Shown here piece by piece: positions 34,955 through 46,731 of a stretch of DNA of 64,000 bases. The DNA is taken from the NCBI RefSeq assembly GCF_004135625.1, contig NZ_SDPV01000001.1:1238501-1302500 (forward strand), written 5' to 3'. The notes beneath the pieces were generated by a model. It did no database searches. It was not told the origin of the DNA and saw only the letters and a program-made list of their open reading frames with translations. The position numbers and the translations under genes are program-made. Every line of letters starts with the position of its first letter. The first letter of the stretch is position 1. This stretch comes from Pelagerythrobacter rhizovicinus. Its GTDB lineage: Bacteria > Pseudomonadota > Alphaproteobacteria > Sphingomonadales > Sphingomonadaceae.

Positions 34955-35764
34955 TTATCCGGACTGCGCGAATTCCTCGAACGCCTGCGCAGTCATCGGC
35001 CGCGCGCGCAGGAAACCCTGGAACGCCGCGCAGCCTTCATTGCGCACCTTCTCCAGTTGCGCTTCGTCCTCGATCCCCTCGGCGATCACGGCGATGTCGA
35101 GCGCCCCGGCCATGGCGACGATCGCGCGCAGCACGGCCAGATCGCGCTCATCCGTGACTATCCCCTCCACCATGGATCGGTCGAGCTTGAGATAATGGAG
35201 CGGCAGGACCTTGAGATAGCGGAAGTTGCAGAAGCCCGCGCCGAAGTCGTCGAGCGCGATGCGCATACCCTGGCCGGCGAGCCGCGCGAGTTGGGCCGCG
35301 CTGCCGTCGATGTCGCGCACCAGCGCCTGTTCGGTAAGTTCGAGCGTCAGTCGTTCCGCCGGAAAACCTGATTCCCGCGCCAGTGCGCCAAAGGCGTCGG
35401 CGAAATTCTCCGCGGCGATATCGGCGGCGGTGACGTTGAGCGAGAGGCGCAGCGGATCGGGCCAGCGTGCCGCGGCCGCCAGCGCCCGACCGGCGATGTG
35501 GTGCGTGAGCGCTGCAGCGTCGGCTGCGTCCCCGGCGAGCGCGAACAGGGCATCGATCCCGCCCGTCCCCCGGCGCTGGTGGTTCCAGCGCGCCAACGCC
35601 TCCGCGCCGATCAGCCTCTCGTCGCCGCATGAGAACTGCGGTTGAAAGACAATTTCCACCTGCCCTCCGTCGATCGCGGAGAACAGCTCCTGCGAACGCC
35701 CGGCGCCGCTTCGCCGGCGGTCGGTGGGGGAGCGGCGATCGAGATTCGAAGCCATGAAATCCAT
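34955..35764 (-). CDS. EAL-domain protein (c-di-GMP phosphodiesterase)
   Basis: This protein of about 269 residues is a stand-alone EAL domain with a short basic N-terminus. Catalytic motifs look intact: IGAEALARWNH (EAL), SLNVTAAD, LELTEQAL, ALDDFGAGFCNFRYL, YLKLDRSMV and VIAEGIED. It should hydrolyse c-di-GMP to pGpG. There is no signal peptide, membrane segment or sensor domain. Two starts are possible: ATG 35764 with GGCGGG close by, or ATG 35755. It diverges from NAD kinase. Confidence 0.87.
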   Translation of the reverse strand: MDFMASNLDRRSPTDRRRSGAGRSQELFSAIDGGQVEIVFQPQFSCGDERLIGAEALARWNHQRRGTGGIDALFALAGDAADAAALTHHIAGRALAAAARWPDPLRLSLNVTAADIAAENFADAFGALARESGFPAERLTLELTEQALVRDIDGSAAQLARLAGQGMRIALDDFGAGFCNFRYLKVLPLHYLKLDRSMVEGIVTDERDLAVLRAIVAMAGALDIAVIAEGIEDEAQLEKVRNEGCAAFQGFLRARPMTAQAFEEFAQSG

Positions 35765-35874
35765 TTCCCGCCGTTGACCCAATCTGTCCCCTGCGTCTGC
35801 CCGCGTGCGGCGCGCGTTGCAAATCGAGACGGTGCCCCATAGGGTGCGCCGGGCACGACGGAGTTCCAAGCACC

Positions 35875-36663
35875 TTGGGCGTTTCCAATGGATACACGCG
35901 GCTGGCGATGATCGCCTCGGACACCGAGCGCGCGCAGGAAGCGGCGCACGAGCTGCGCCAGTCGCAGGCGTTCTGTCCGATCGACGAGGCGGAGGCGGTG
36001 GCCGTGATCGGCGGCGACGGCTTCATGCTCCACACGCTGCACCAGATGCTCGACAGCGGCGATGTGAAGCCGGTCTACGGCGTCAACCTGGGCACCGTCG
36101 GTTTCCTGATGAACAAGTATCGCAAAGGCGGCAAACTGCTCGACCGGGTAAACCGCGCGCGTTCGATCGCCATCGCTCCATTGCGCATGGAAGCCGTGAC
36201 GCAGGACGGTGCAAAGACGACGTTCTGCGCGATCAACGAGGTCTCGCTGCTGCGCGAAACGCGCCAGACCGCCAAGATCGAGGTTTCGGTCGACGACCGG
36301 GTGCGGATCGACGAGTTGGTGTGCGACGGCGTGCTGGTGGCGACCCCCGCCGGATCGACCGCCTACAACCTGTCCGCGCATGGGCCGATCCTGCCGCTCG
36401 ATTCGAACCTGCTGGCGCTGACTCCGATCAGCCCGTTCCGCCCGCGGCGCTGGAACGGCGCGCTGCTGCCCGATCGCAGCCGCATTCTGCTCCGCGTGCG
36501 CGAGCCGTCGAAGCGGCCGGTCTCCGCCGTCGCGGATCAGAAGGAAGTGCGCGACATTGCCGAGGTGACACTCGAGGTGGCTCATGAATCCGAGCTGGCG
36601 CTGCTGTTCGATCCCGGCCACGCGCTGGACGAGCGGATCGTCGCCGAACAGTTCATCGCCTGA
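35875..36663 (+). CDS. nadK: NAD kinase
   Basis: The enzyme makes NADP from NAD. The 262-residue protein shows the GGDG motif (VIGGDGFMLHTLHQML), NLGTVGFLMN, and the conserved DGVLVATPAGSTAYNLSAHG. The most likely start is TTG 35875 with GGAG 11 nt upstream, because the first strand (YTRLAMIAS) begins before the next in-frame ATG at 35908. A strong intrinsic terminator follows. Confidence 0.92.
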   Translation: MGVSNGYTRLAMIASDTERAQEAAHELRQSQAFCPIDEAEAVAVIGGDGFMLHTLHQMLDSGDVKPVYGVNLGTVGFLMNKYRKGGKLLDRVNRARSIAIAPLRMEAVTQDGAKTTFCAINEVSLLRETRQTAKIEVSVDDRVRIDELVCDGVLVATPAGSTAYNLSAHGPILPLDSNLLALTPISPFRPRRWNGALLPDRSRILLRVREPSKRPVSAVADQKEVRDIAEVTLEVAHESELALLFDPGHALDERIVAEQFIA

Positions 36664-36690
36664 ACCCTGCCCAGGCAGATCCCGACATGA

Positions 36691-36728
36691 GAAAAGGGCG
36701 CGGCGAGAAAATTCGCCGCGCCCTTTTT
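36691..36728. terminator. Strong rho-independent terminator after nadK
   Basis: GGGCGCGGCG and CGCCGCGCCC form a perfect 10-bp stem with an 8-nt loop, extended by A and T runs on both sides (GAAAAGGG and CCCTTTTTC). It can work in both directions and so may also end the tRNA-Asn transcript from the other strand. Confidence 0.92.
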
Positions 36729-36747
36729 CATTGCCGTTTCAGGATGA

Positions 36748-36822
36748 TGGCTCCCCGAGTTGGATTCGAACCAACGACCAAGTGATTAACAGTCACCTAC
36801 TCTACCGCTGAGCTATCGGGGA
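36748..36822 (-). tRNA. tRNA-Asn (GTT)
   Basis: The minus strand folds as a 75-nt tRNA with encoded CCA. Acceptor arms TCCCCGA and TCGGGGA pair perfectly. The D-arm is AGCTCAGCGGTAGAGT, the T-arm GTTGGTTCGAATCCAAC. The anticodon loop CTGTTAA gives GTT. Confidence 0.96.
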
Positions 36823-36915
36823 GCAGCCCGTGCAGGCAGAGCGCGCGTATATGGTCGAGCTTCGGAGTTTGCAACCCCATCGTTGCGATAGCCGAAGGAT
36901 TGCCGACGACGCTCC

Positions 36916-39663
<2,748 letters not shown>

Positions 39664-39755
39664 GAAGTGGTCCTGTCCGGACTGAGAATGGATGGAAGCC
39701 GCCCGCGCACGCTCGGCGCCGGCAGCGGATCACGTCGAAAGGTGCGGAAACGCGC

Positions 39756-40028
39756 CTATTCGAAGGCGCGGTCGGGGCCGAACTGAACGGTCGGAATATA
39801 GATCGTGACGGGCTTGCGTACCTTGCAGCTTGGCGCGGGATCGGCCTTCGCGGGCAACTTGCTCTTGCGCGAGGCGGCATCGCACCGCTGCGCCTTGCCG
39901 GGCTGCGCCTCGGTCGCCCGGTCGCTCACCTCGGCGCTCAGCGCCTGGGCAAACGCCGCATTCGCCGGCGTGCCGGCAGCGGCAAGTCCAGTAATGAGCG
40001 CAAGGCAGGCGAGAAGGCGGGTCAGCAT
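39756..40028 (-). CDS. Secreted hypothetical protein, 90 residues
   Basis: The ORF starts at ATG 40028. Residues 1-24 are a signal peptide (LLACLALITGLAAAGTPANA). The mature part has two cysteines (KAQRCDAASRKSK and APSCKVRKPVTIYIP) and is otherwise polar. No family is recognised. It lies between the TonB_C-like gene and secA, all on the minus strand. Confidence 0.6.
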   Translation of the reverse strand: MLTRLLACLALITGLAAAGTPANAAFAQALSAEVSDRATEAQPGKAQRCDAASRKSKLPAKADPAPSCKVRKPVTIYIPTVQFGPDRAFE

Positions 40029-40076
40029 TTCGCCGCAAGATAGGTGCTTGTCACCGCGATGTCCATGCGCGGAACG

Positions 40077-40757
40077 TCACTCGGGCAAGGGTTCGTGGAC
40101 GACCTGCTGCATTATACGAACCTTTACCCGCATGGGTTGTCCTTCATCATTCAACACAGGCTCGAACTCGGGCAGATCGCAGAATTGGTATTCAGCGGCC
40201 CACCCTTCGGCCGCCGAGACCTCGCACTCGGACCCGGTACCGTCCTTCTCGATGATGTAGGTGCCGATCAAACGGCCAGCGGGGGCGACATCGGCCAACC
40301 GCTTCTTGGGAATTTCCCATCGGATCGCGCTCGACCATTCGGCCTCGACCGGCTTCCCTGCCTCGGAGAACGCCGGCACAAATTTCGCGCGGCGCATCAC
40401 CAGCGGACAGACCCGCGCGTCGAGCCGCGATGATCCGCTGCTGCTGTTGATCCTGCAGTTCGTCGGGTGACCCTCAGCATCAATCGAGAGGGTAAAGCTG
40501 GTCACTCCTTCTTCGCCGGCATTGATGGCGGCCTCCGGATAGTCGTCGGTCGTGACCCATCTTCCGGGATTGCATCTAGGCGTGGGGTTGGAAGGATACT
40601 CGTCAGGTGCGTCATAACCGCTCGGACAGGTAGGATCAGCGTCACCCGTGCCTACGACCCGAACCTCGCCCTCCGCCGGCTCCGCCAGACGCACCGATGT
40701 CGGCGCGATCGCTGGGTGCAACGACCCGACCATGAGCGAAATCCCGGCGATAATCAT
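40077..40757 (-). CDS. Exported protein with two TonB_C-like domains
   Basis: This 226-residue protein starts at ATG 40757 with a purine-rich GGGGGAACGA region. Residues 1-22 look like a signal peptide or anchor. Residues 70-145 match a TonB C-terminal-like domain (DYPEAAINAGEEGVTSFTLS, then CRINSSSGSSRLDARVCPLV, RRAKFVPA). Residues 155-225 look like a second, degenerate copy (GTYIIEKDGTGSECEVSAAE). It lacks the proline-rich spacer of true TonB, so it is not a typical energy transducer. Such proteins are frequent and uncharacterised in Sphingomonadales. Confidence 0.72.
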   Translation of the reverse strand: MIIAGISLMVGSLHPAIAPTSVRLAEPAEGEVRVVGTGDADPTCPSGYDAPDEYPSNPTPRCNPGRWVTTDDYPEAAINAGEEGVTSFTLSIDAEGHPTNCRINSSSGSSRLDARVCPLVMRRAKFVPAFSEAGKPVEAEWSSAIRWEIPKKRLADVAPAGRLIGTYIIEKDGTGSECEVSAAEGWAAEYQFCDLPEFEPVLNDEGQPMRVKVRIMQQVVHEPLPE

Positions 40758-40856
40758 GCTGTCGTTCCCCCCTTTGCGCAATCGCACACAGCTTGCCGCG
40801 CTCCGCCCCGAATGGCAACGCTTGCCACGACTCCGCACGTTGCATAGGCGGCAGCG

Positions 40857-42083
40857 ATGGACCTCGAACGCTCTCCCCTCGCGCAGCCCTTTCCCGAGAT
40901 GCCCTCGATCGCGGGTGTCGTACCGCGCGTGGCCCGTGCCGGGTACAAGGATTGGGGACGCTGCGATCTCACCTACGTCGAACTCGCCGAAGGCACCGCG
41001 GTCGCGGGCGTGTTCACGCGGAACGTGTGTTGCTCGAGCGAGGTCGAGCTGGGGCGGCGGCAGGTCGAGCGCGGCCATGCGCGGGCGCTGGTGGTCAACG
41101 CAGGCAACTCCAACGCATTCACCGGCTATCGCGGGCGTGAGGCCGTCGAGGCGATCATGGTGCAGGTTGCCGAGCACCTCGGCTGTCCGACGGAAGAGGT
41201 GTTCGTCTCTTCCACCGGCGTGATCGGGGTGCCGCTCCCGAAGGACAAGGCGCGCACCGGTATCGCCGCGGCGCTCGAAGCTGAGGAGTGCTCCTGGGAG
41301 GAAGCGGCCGCAACTATCGGAACCACCGACACTTTCCCCAAGGGTGCCACCGCACAGGCGGTGATCGGCGATACCACCGTGACCCTCTCTGCCATCATCA
41401 AGGGCAGCGGCATGATCGCGCCGGACATGGCGACGATGCTCGGTTATATTTTCACCGACGCGGCCGTCGAGCCCGCATTCCTGCAGCGCCTGCTGTCGGA
41501 AGCGAACGAACGGACGTTTTCCTGCATCACTGTCGACAGCGATACCTCGACCAGTGACACCGTGCTCGCCTTCGCGACGGGCAAAGCCGGCAACGCCCCT
41601 CTCACCTCGTTCGATGATCCGGGCGCCGACGCCTTCGCCGCCGCGCTGCACGACGTTTGCCACCAGCTTGCGCATCTCGTGGTTCGCGACGGCGAAGGGG
41701 CGCGCAAGTTCATCGAAATCGCGGTGACGGGCGCGGTGTCCGACGAGAGCGCCCGCAAGGTCGGCCTCGCCATCGCCAATTCGCCGCTGGTCAAGACCGC
41801 CATCGCGGGCGAGGACGCGAACTGGGGTCGTGTGGTCATGGCGGTGGGGAAGGCCGGTGAGCCGGCCGACCGCGACAAGCTTTCGATCGGATTCGGCGGC
41901 CACTGGACGGCGCGCGAGGGCCTTCCCCTCGCCGACTATGACGAGGCACCGGTTGCCGAGCATCTCAAAGGATCCGAGATCCGGATCGACGTCGATCTGG
42001 GTCTTGGCGACGGCCGAGCCACCGTGTGGACCTGCGATCTCACGCACGGCTACATCGCGATCAACGCGGACTACCGGTCGTGA
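40857..42083 (+). CDS. argJ: Glutamate N-acetyltransferase / amino-acid acetyltransferase ArgJ
   Basis: ArgJ recycles the acetyl group in arginine synthesis by moving it from N-acetylornithine to glutamate. The 408-residue precursor cleaves itself; the site is visible as GSGMIAPDMATMLGY, with the threonine nucleophile in ATML near residue 197. The oxyanion-hole region (FVSSTGVIGVPLP) and the C-terminal GYIAINADYRS are present. It overlaps the next gene as GTGA. Confidence 0.95.
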   Translation: MDLERSPLAQPFPEMPSIAGVVPRVARAGYKDWGRCDLTYVELAEGTAVAGVFTRNVCCSSEVELGRRQVERGHARALVVNAGNSNAFTGYRGREAVEAIMVQVAEHLGCPTEEVFVSSTGVIGVPLPKDKARTGIAAALEAEECSWEEAAATIGTTDTFPKGATAQAVIGDTTVTLSAIIKGSGMIAPDMATMLGYIFTDAAVEPAFLQRLLSEANERTFSCITVDSDTSTSDTVLAFATGKAGNAPLTSFDDPGADAFAAALHDVCHQLAHLVVRDGEGARKFIEIAVTGAVSDESARKVGLAIANSPLVKTAIAGEDANWGRVVMAVGKAGEPADRDKLSIGFGGHWTAREGLPLADYDEAPVAEHLKGSEIRIDVDLGLGDGRATVWTCDLTHGYIAINADYRS

Positions 42084-42877
42084 GCCTGCTCGACCGCGAA
42101 ATTCTCGCCTTGATGCGGCGGGTGAGCGAGGAAGCGATCGTACCGCTCTACCGCGCGCTTGCGGACGACCAGATCGTTGCGAAGGCGCCGGGCGACGTGG
42201 TGACGGTGGCGGATCACGCGGCCGAAGCTATGCTGGCTGAGGCGCTGGCCGCGTTCGAGCCCGCCCTGCCCGTCGTCGGCGAAGAGGCCTCGCATGCCGA
42301 CGCGTCGGTACAGGATGCGCTCTCCGGCGAATGCTGGATCGTCGACCCGCTCGACGGCACCCGCAATTTCGCGCGCGGAGAACCGCCGTTTGGGATCATC
42401 ATCGCGCGCGCCGAAGGCGGCGTGGCGCGCTCTGGCTGGATCTACGACTGTTTGAGCGGACGCTTCTGCGCCGCGCACGAGGGTGGCGGCGCGTTCGTCG
42501 ATGGAGAGCGGATCGCAGCGAAACCCACCGGAGAGACACCGCCGGTCGCAGCGATCTCGCTGATCTTCATGGACGAAACGCGGCGCGAGGCGGTCAAGCG
42601 GCAGATCGCGCCGCACTACCGCCTGACCGACATCCCCTACTGCGCAGCGGAGCAGTATCCGCGCCTCGCGCTGGGCGTGAACGACGTCTCGATCTTCGAA
42701 CGCACGCTCGCCTGGGACCATGCCGCCGGGGTGCTGTGGCTCAACGAGGCGGGCGGGAAGGCGGCGCGGCCAGACGGTTCGGTCTATCGGGTCGACGAAT
42801 GGCAAAAGCCGGGCCTGCTGGGTGCTGCGAGCCCGGCGCTGTGGGACAAACTGGCGGAGCGGATGACCGGGATCTGA
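42080..42877 (+). CDS. Inositol monophosphatase family protein (possible histidinol phosphatase)
   Basis: This 265-residue Mg-dependent phosphatase has VVGEEASH, the core WIVDPLDGTRNFARGEPPFG, and the third metal site in TLAWDHAAGVLWLNEAGG. GTG 42080 overlaps the argJ stop (GTGA), so the two are translated together. The close coupling to an amino-acid gene makes a HisN-type histidinol phosphatase a possibility, but the sequence alone does not decide. The other family member is at 7562-8380. Confidence 0.83.
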   Translation: MSLLDREILALMRRVSEEAIVPLYRALADDQIVAKAPGDVVTVADHAAEAMLAEALAAFEPALPVVGEEASHADASVQDALSGECWIVDPLDGTRNFARGEPPFGIIIARAEGGVARSGWIYDCLSGRFCAAHEGGGAFVDGERIAAKPTGETPPVAAISLIFMDETRREAVKRQIAPHYRLTDIPYCAAEQYPRLALGVNDVSIFERTLAWDHAAGVLWLNEAGGKAARPDGSVYRVDEWQKPGLLGAASPALWDKLAERMTGI

Positions 42878-42896
42878 GAAGGAACCCGGATGGCTC

Positions 42897-43217
42897 TCAA
42901 AGCTCGCCTTCGAGCCACCCCTTGAGCTGGCTTTTGGGCGCAGCGCCCAGCTTCTGGGCAACCGGCTTGCCATCCTTGAACAGCACCATCAGCGGGATCG
43001 ACTGGACGCCGATCTGACCGGGAACGCCGGTGTTCTCCATGATGTCCATCTTGGCGATCGTCACCTTGTCGGCCAGTTCCTCGCTGATTTCCTCGAGCGC
43101 GGGCGCGATCATCTTGCAGGGGCCGCACCAGTCGGCCCAGAAATCGACCAGCACGGGCTTGTCGCTGTCGAGCACATCGGCCTGGAAGCTGGCATCGGTG
43201 ACGTTGACGGTCGCCAT
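42897..43217 (-). CDS. trxA: Thioredoxin
   Basis: This 106-residue cytoplasmic disulfide reductant has the active site DFWADWCGPCKMIAPAL and the cis-proline SIPLMVLFKDG. It starts at ATG 43217 with AGGAGATTCCCC upstream. It is the last gene of the divL-tsaE-amgK-murU-addB-addA group, 25 nt behind addA. Confidence 0.97.
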   Translation of the reverse strand: MATVNVTDASFQADVLDSDKPVLVDFWADWCGPCKMIAPALEEISEELADKVTIAKMDIMENTGVPGQIGVQSIPLMVLFKDGKPVAQKLGAAPKSQLKGWLEGEL

Positions 43218-43242
43218 GGGGAATCTCCTGTTCTGTTGCCCT

Positions 43243-46200
43243 CTATTTAGGGCCGCGATCTGCCGGCTCAACGGGCGCGCGGCCAAAGCTTTCCTGCGCT
43301 ATGGACAAGGCGGTTTTCTGCGCGGCCAGAACCTCCGCCGGGATCGCGATCAGCCGCGGCGCCTGCGTGTAGAGCACGGCCGCGGCGATCTCCCTGCCCG
43401 GATAGATCTGCGCAAGGGCGGCGGCGTACGCGGCCATCTGACGAAGGGTGGATGACGGCACCTGCTCGAGGTTTTGGGGCGGACGCCGCGCGGTCTTGAA
43501 ATCGACCACGGTTACGCGGTGGGGCTCGACCAGCAGGCGGTCCGCCGTGCCGGCGACGACCTGACCCTCGACGATCGCCGCGAGTGGAACCTCGGCCAGC
43601 GCCCCTGGAGCGAAGACATGCGCGAAAGCGGCATCGGCCATCACCGCGAGCGCGGAGGCGAGCACCTCGTCGCGCATATCGGCGGAAAGGCCCTGCCCCT
43701 GCCGCTCCAACCATTCGCGCCCGACCCGCTCGCGCTCGCCGACCGGCACCTCGGGCAGGCGCTCGAGCAGCTTGTGCGTCAGCGTGCCGCGCAGCGCCGC
43801 CTCGCGCAGCATGTCCGAGGGCAAGGGCGGGTCGGCGCCGGTGTCCTCGCCTGCGGCTGACGGCGCGAGAGGACGCGGCGGGCGCGGCTCGGGACCGACC
43901 GGCGTCACGGCCCAGGCGGGCAGCGCAGGCTCCGCCTTCCGCTCGGCCGGGTCCTCGACCGGCAGCGGCGGCGCCGGCGCGCCGATCTCCCACCGCGCAC
44001 CCCACAGGTCGTCCGCGAGACCGTCGCCCTCGAACAATGGGCGAAGGCGCGCGTACCAGCTATCCGCGTGCGGCTCCCCCTTTTCGCGCGGGCCGAGCGA
44101 TCCGCCGATGAACAAGGCCTCCTCCGCCCGGGTCATGGCGACGTAGAGCAGGCGCCAGTGCTCGCACATCTCCTCGGTCCTCGCCGTTTCGTGCGCGGCG
44201 GCGATGGGGCCGAGGCGCTGGTTCTTCGGCAAGCCGGGGATCGGCACGCCGCGGCCCTTGCCGCCGCCCGGAACCGGCTCCACGAGCGTCAGCGGGCCGC
44301 CCGAAGGAGGCGTTCCGGTCGCGTCTGCCAGGATCACGATCGGCGCCTGCAGCCCCTTGGAACCATGCGCAGTCATGACCCGGACGAGATCGCCCCCCTC
44401 GCCCGCCTCGCGCTTGAGTTCGCCCTCGCCCGCATCGAACCAGCGGATGAAGCCCTGCAGGCTTGCCGGATGCGCGGCGGCATAGGCGTGCGCGGCATTG
44501 AGCAGCTCGTCGATCGGATCGTTGACCTCGCTCCCGAGCCGCGCGACCAGCCTGCGCCGTCCCTGCCATGGCCCCACGAGAATCCAGTGGAGGAGCGCTT
44601 GCGGCAGCTCGAAATCGGCCCGCGCGAGCAGTGCGCCGATCCGTTCGAGCGTCTCCACCACGAGCGGTTCGCGCGAGGCGCGCAAGTGCGTCCACAAGCG
44701 GACGCCCTTCGGCCGATATCCGTGCTCGAGCAGGTCGTCCTGGCTCCACCCGCCGAGCGGCGAGACGAGCAGATTGGCGAGATTGAGATCGTCCAGCGGC
44801 TGCGCGGCGAATCGGAGCGCCGCCATCAGGTCCTTGACCCCGAGCGGCGCGCCGAGGCGCAGGCGGTCCACGCCCGCGACGGGCACGCCCGCCGCATGAA
44901 GCCGCGCGACGATCAGACCGGCAAGCTCCTTGCGCTTGCGCACCAGCACCATGATGTCGCCCGGGCTGGCGTTCCGGGGCGCTCCCTTCGCCAGTGGGAA
45001 GCCATCATCGAGCCAGCGCCTGACCTGCCGTGCGATCCGGTCGGCCATCTGCCGGTCGTGGCGCGAAAGCCAGCCCTCCTCGCCCTCGTCGTCCCCACTC
45101 TCTAGGGTCTCGCCGGTGACCGGCTGCCAGAGCGTGACGAGCCCGGGCCGCGCCTCGCCGACATGCGGCTCGGACGGCGTGCCGAGCCCCAGCTCCGCGA
45201 ATCCGATCGCTTCGATCGCGCGGTCGACGAAATCGAGCACCGGTTGTCCGGTGCGGAAGGAATGGCCGAGGCCGTACTCCTGCAGGCGGCGGACCGGCAC
45301 GCCCGCGCGCGACCGTTCAGCCGCGTCGGCCGCCGCTTCCATCTCGCGCTTCACGCGGTTGCGCGCGGCTTCGAAGTTCTCCGGGCTGGTGCCTTGGAAG
45401 CGGAAGATCGCCTGCTTGTAATCGCCGACGGTGAAGATCGTGCGCAGCTTGCCGTCGTGCGCACCCTCGCCGCTGAAGAAGTCGTCGATCAGCGCGAAGA
45501 CGATCGCCCACTGCTCGGCATTGGTGTCCTGCGCCTCGTCGATCAGGATGTGGTCGAAGCGGCGGTCGAGCTTGTAGCGGATCCACGCCGCCATGTCAGA
45601 GCGGCCGAGCAGGTCCGCGGCGCGGCGGATCTGGTCGTCGAAATCGACCAGTCCCTCGCGCGCCTTGGCCTCTTCCCACAGCAGGGCGAACTTGCGGCCG
45701 AGCTCAAGCAGCGGTGCGATGCTTTCCGCCAGCGCCAGAAGGCCGAGGAACTCGCGCACTTTGCCGATGCATTCGCTCGCCCGCGCGCTCGCGCCGGAGA
45801 ATGCGGGATCGGCGGACTTGGGCAGCTTGGGGTTGCCGTTCTTGTAGAACAGCGCGTCGGCCAGCGCCTCGATCCCTGCGGCGCGCATCGAGACATCGCC
45901 TTCGAGCCAGGCGCCGATCGCCTCGACCGCCGCCGCGCCGGTCTTGCCCTTCCACTCGCGATACCGCGCAAGGCAATCGCGCAAGGCCGCGACATCGAAG
46001 CTCTCGTCCGCGCAAAGCGTCGCCGCATCCTCAGGCCGGGCATCGGCTTCCAGCCCGAGGAGCCGGTTGACGCGCGGACGCATCGGCGGCTGCCAGGCGC
46101 CGGGGCCGAACCAGAGCTCGCTCGCACCGGCGCAGCGCATGAGCCAGGCCCGCACTCCATCAGGCCCCTTCTCACGGCTGAGGCGGGCGATCGCGTCGAG

Positions 46201-46731
46201 CGTCGCCGTGTCGCCCTCGCGCTCGGCTGCGAGCAGCATCTCGGCCAGCACGTCATGCGAGAGCAGCTCGCGCTCTCGGTCCTCCATCGGGCGCGAGCCG
46301 GGGACGATCCGCGCTTCCTCCGGGAACGTGGCGAGCAGCCATTGCGCAAAGGCGTGGATCGTGTCGATCCTGAGCCCCCCGCCCGGCGTATCGAGCACGC
46401 TGGCGAAGAGCGTACGGGCGCGGGCTCTGATCTCCGGCGTTGCCTCTGCGCCAATGTTGCGGAGTTCGTTGAACAGGTCCCCGTCCGGCATCCGCACCCA
46501 GCGCGCGAGCACGTCGTTGACCCGCACCGCCATCTCCGCCGCGCCCGCCTTGGTGAAGGTGAGGCACAGGATCTGCGACGGGTCGGTGTCCGGTTGAAGC
46601 AGCAGGCGCAGCACGCGGGCCGAAAGAACCTGCGTCTTGCCCGTTCCCGCCGAGGCGGAAAGCCAGACGCACTCGCGCGGATCGACCGCCGCGCGCTGGT
46701 TGCCGTGGAGCGGATAGACCTTGCCGCTCAT
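43243..46731 (-). CDS. addA: Double-strand break repair helicase-nuclease AddA
   Basis: AddA with AddB resects double-strand breaks for RecA. The 1162-residue protein has a UvrD-like helicase core (LSASAGTGKTQVLSARVLRL, ILIDEAQDTNAEQW, VMTAHGSKGLQAPIVILADA) and a C-terminal nuclease with VTVVDFKTARRPP and QMAAYAAALAQIYPG. ATG 46731 overlaps the addB stop as ATGA. Confidence 0.95.
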   Translation of the reverse strand: MSGKVYPLHGNQRAAVDPRECVWLSASAGTGKTQVLSARVLRLLLQPDTDPSQILCLTFTKAGAAEMAVRVNDVLARWVRMPDGDLFNELRNIGAEATPEIRARARTLFASVLDTPGGGLRIDTIHAFAQWLLATFPEEARIVPGSRPMEDRERELLSHDVLAEMLLAAEREGDTATLDAIARLSREKGPDGVRAWLMRCAGASELWFGPGAWQPPMRPRVNRLLGLEADARPEDAATLCADESFDVAALRDCLARYREWKGKTGAAAVEAIGAWLEGDVSMRAAGIEALADALFYKNGNPKLPKSADPAFSGASARASECIGKVREFLGLLALAESIAPLLELGRKFALLWEEAKAREGLVDFDDQIRRAADLLGRSDMAAWIRYKLDRRFDHILIDEAQDTNAEQWAIVFALIDDFFSGEGAHDGKLRTIFTVGDYKQAIFRFQGTSPENFEAARNRVKREMEAAADAAERSRAGVPVRRLQEYGLGHSFRTGQPVLDFVDRAIEAIGFAELGLGTPSEPHVGEARPGLVTLWQPVTGETLESGDDEGEEGWLSRHDRQMADRIARQVRRWLDDGFPLAKGAPRNASPGDIMVLVRKRKELAGLIVARLHAAGVPVAGVDRLRLGAPLGVKDLMAALRFAAQPLDDLNLANLLVSPLGGWSQDDLLEHGYRPKGVRLWTHLRASREPLVVETLERIGALLARADFELPQALLHWILVGPWQGRRRLVARLGSEVNDPIDELLNAAHAYAAAHPASLQGFIRWFDAGEGELKREAGEGGDLVRVMTAHGSKGLQAPIVILADATGTPPSGGPLTLVEPVPGGGKGRGVPIPGLPKNQRLGPIAAAHETARTEEMCEHWRLLYVAMTRAEEALFIGGSLGPREKGEPHADSWYARLRPLFEGDGLADDLWGARWEIGAPAPPLPVEDPAERKAEPALPAWAVTPVGPEPRPPRPLAPSAAGEDTGADPPLPSDMLREAALRGTLTHKLLERLPEVPVGERERVGREWLERQGQGLSADMRDEVLASALAVMADAAFAHVFAPGALAEVPLAAIVEGQVVAGTADRLLVEPHRVTVVDFKTARRPPQNLEQVPSSTLRQMAAYAAALAQIYPGREIAAAVLYTQAPRLIAIPAEVLAAQKTALSIAQESFGRAPVEPADRGPK

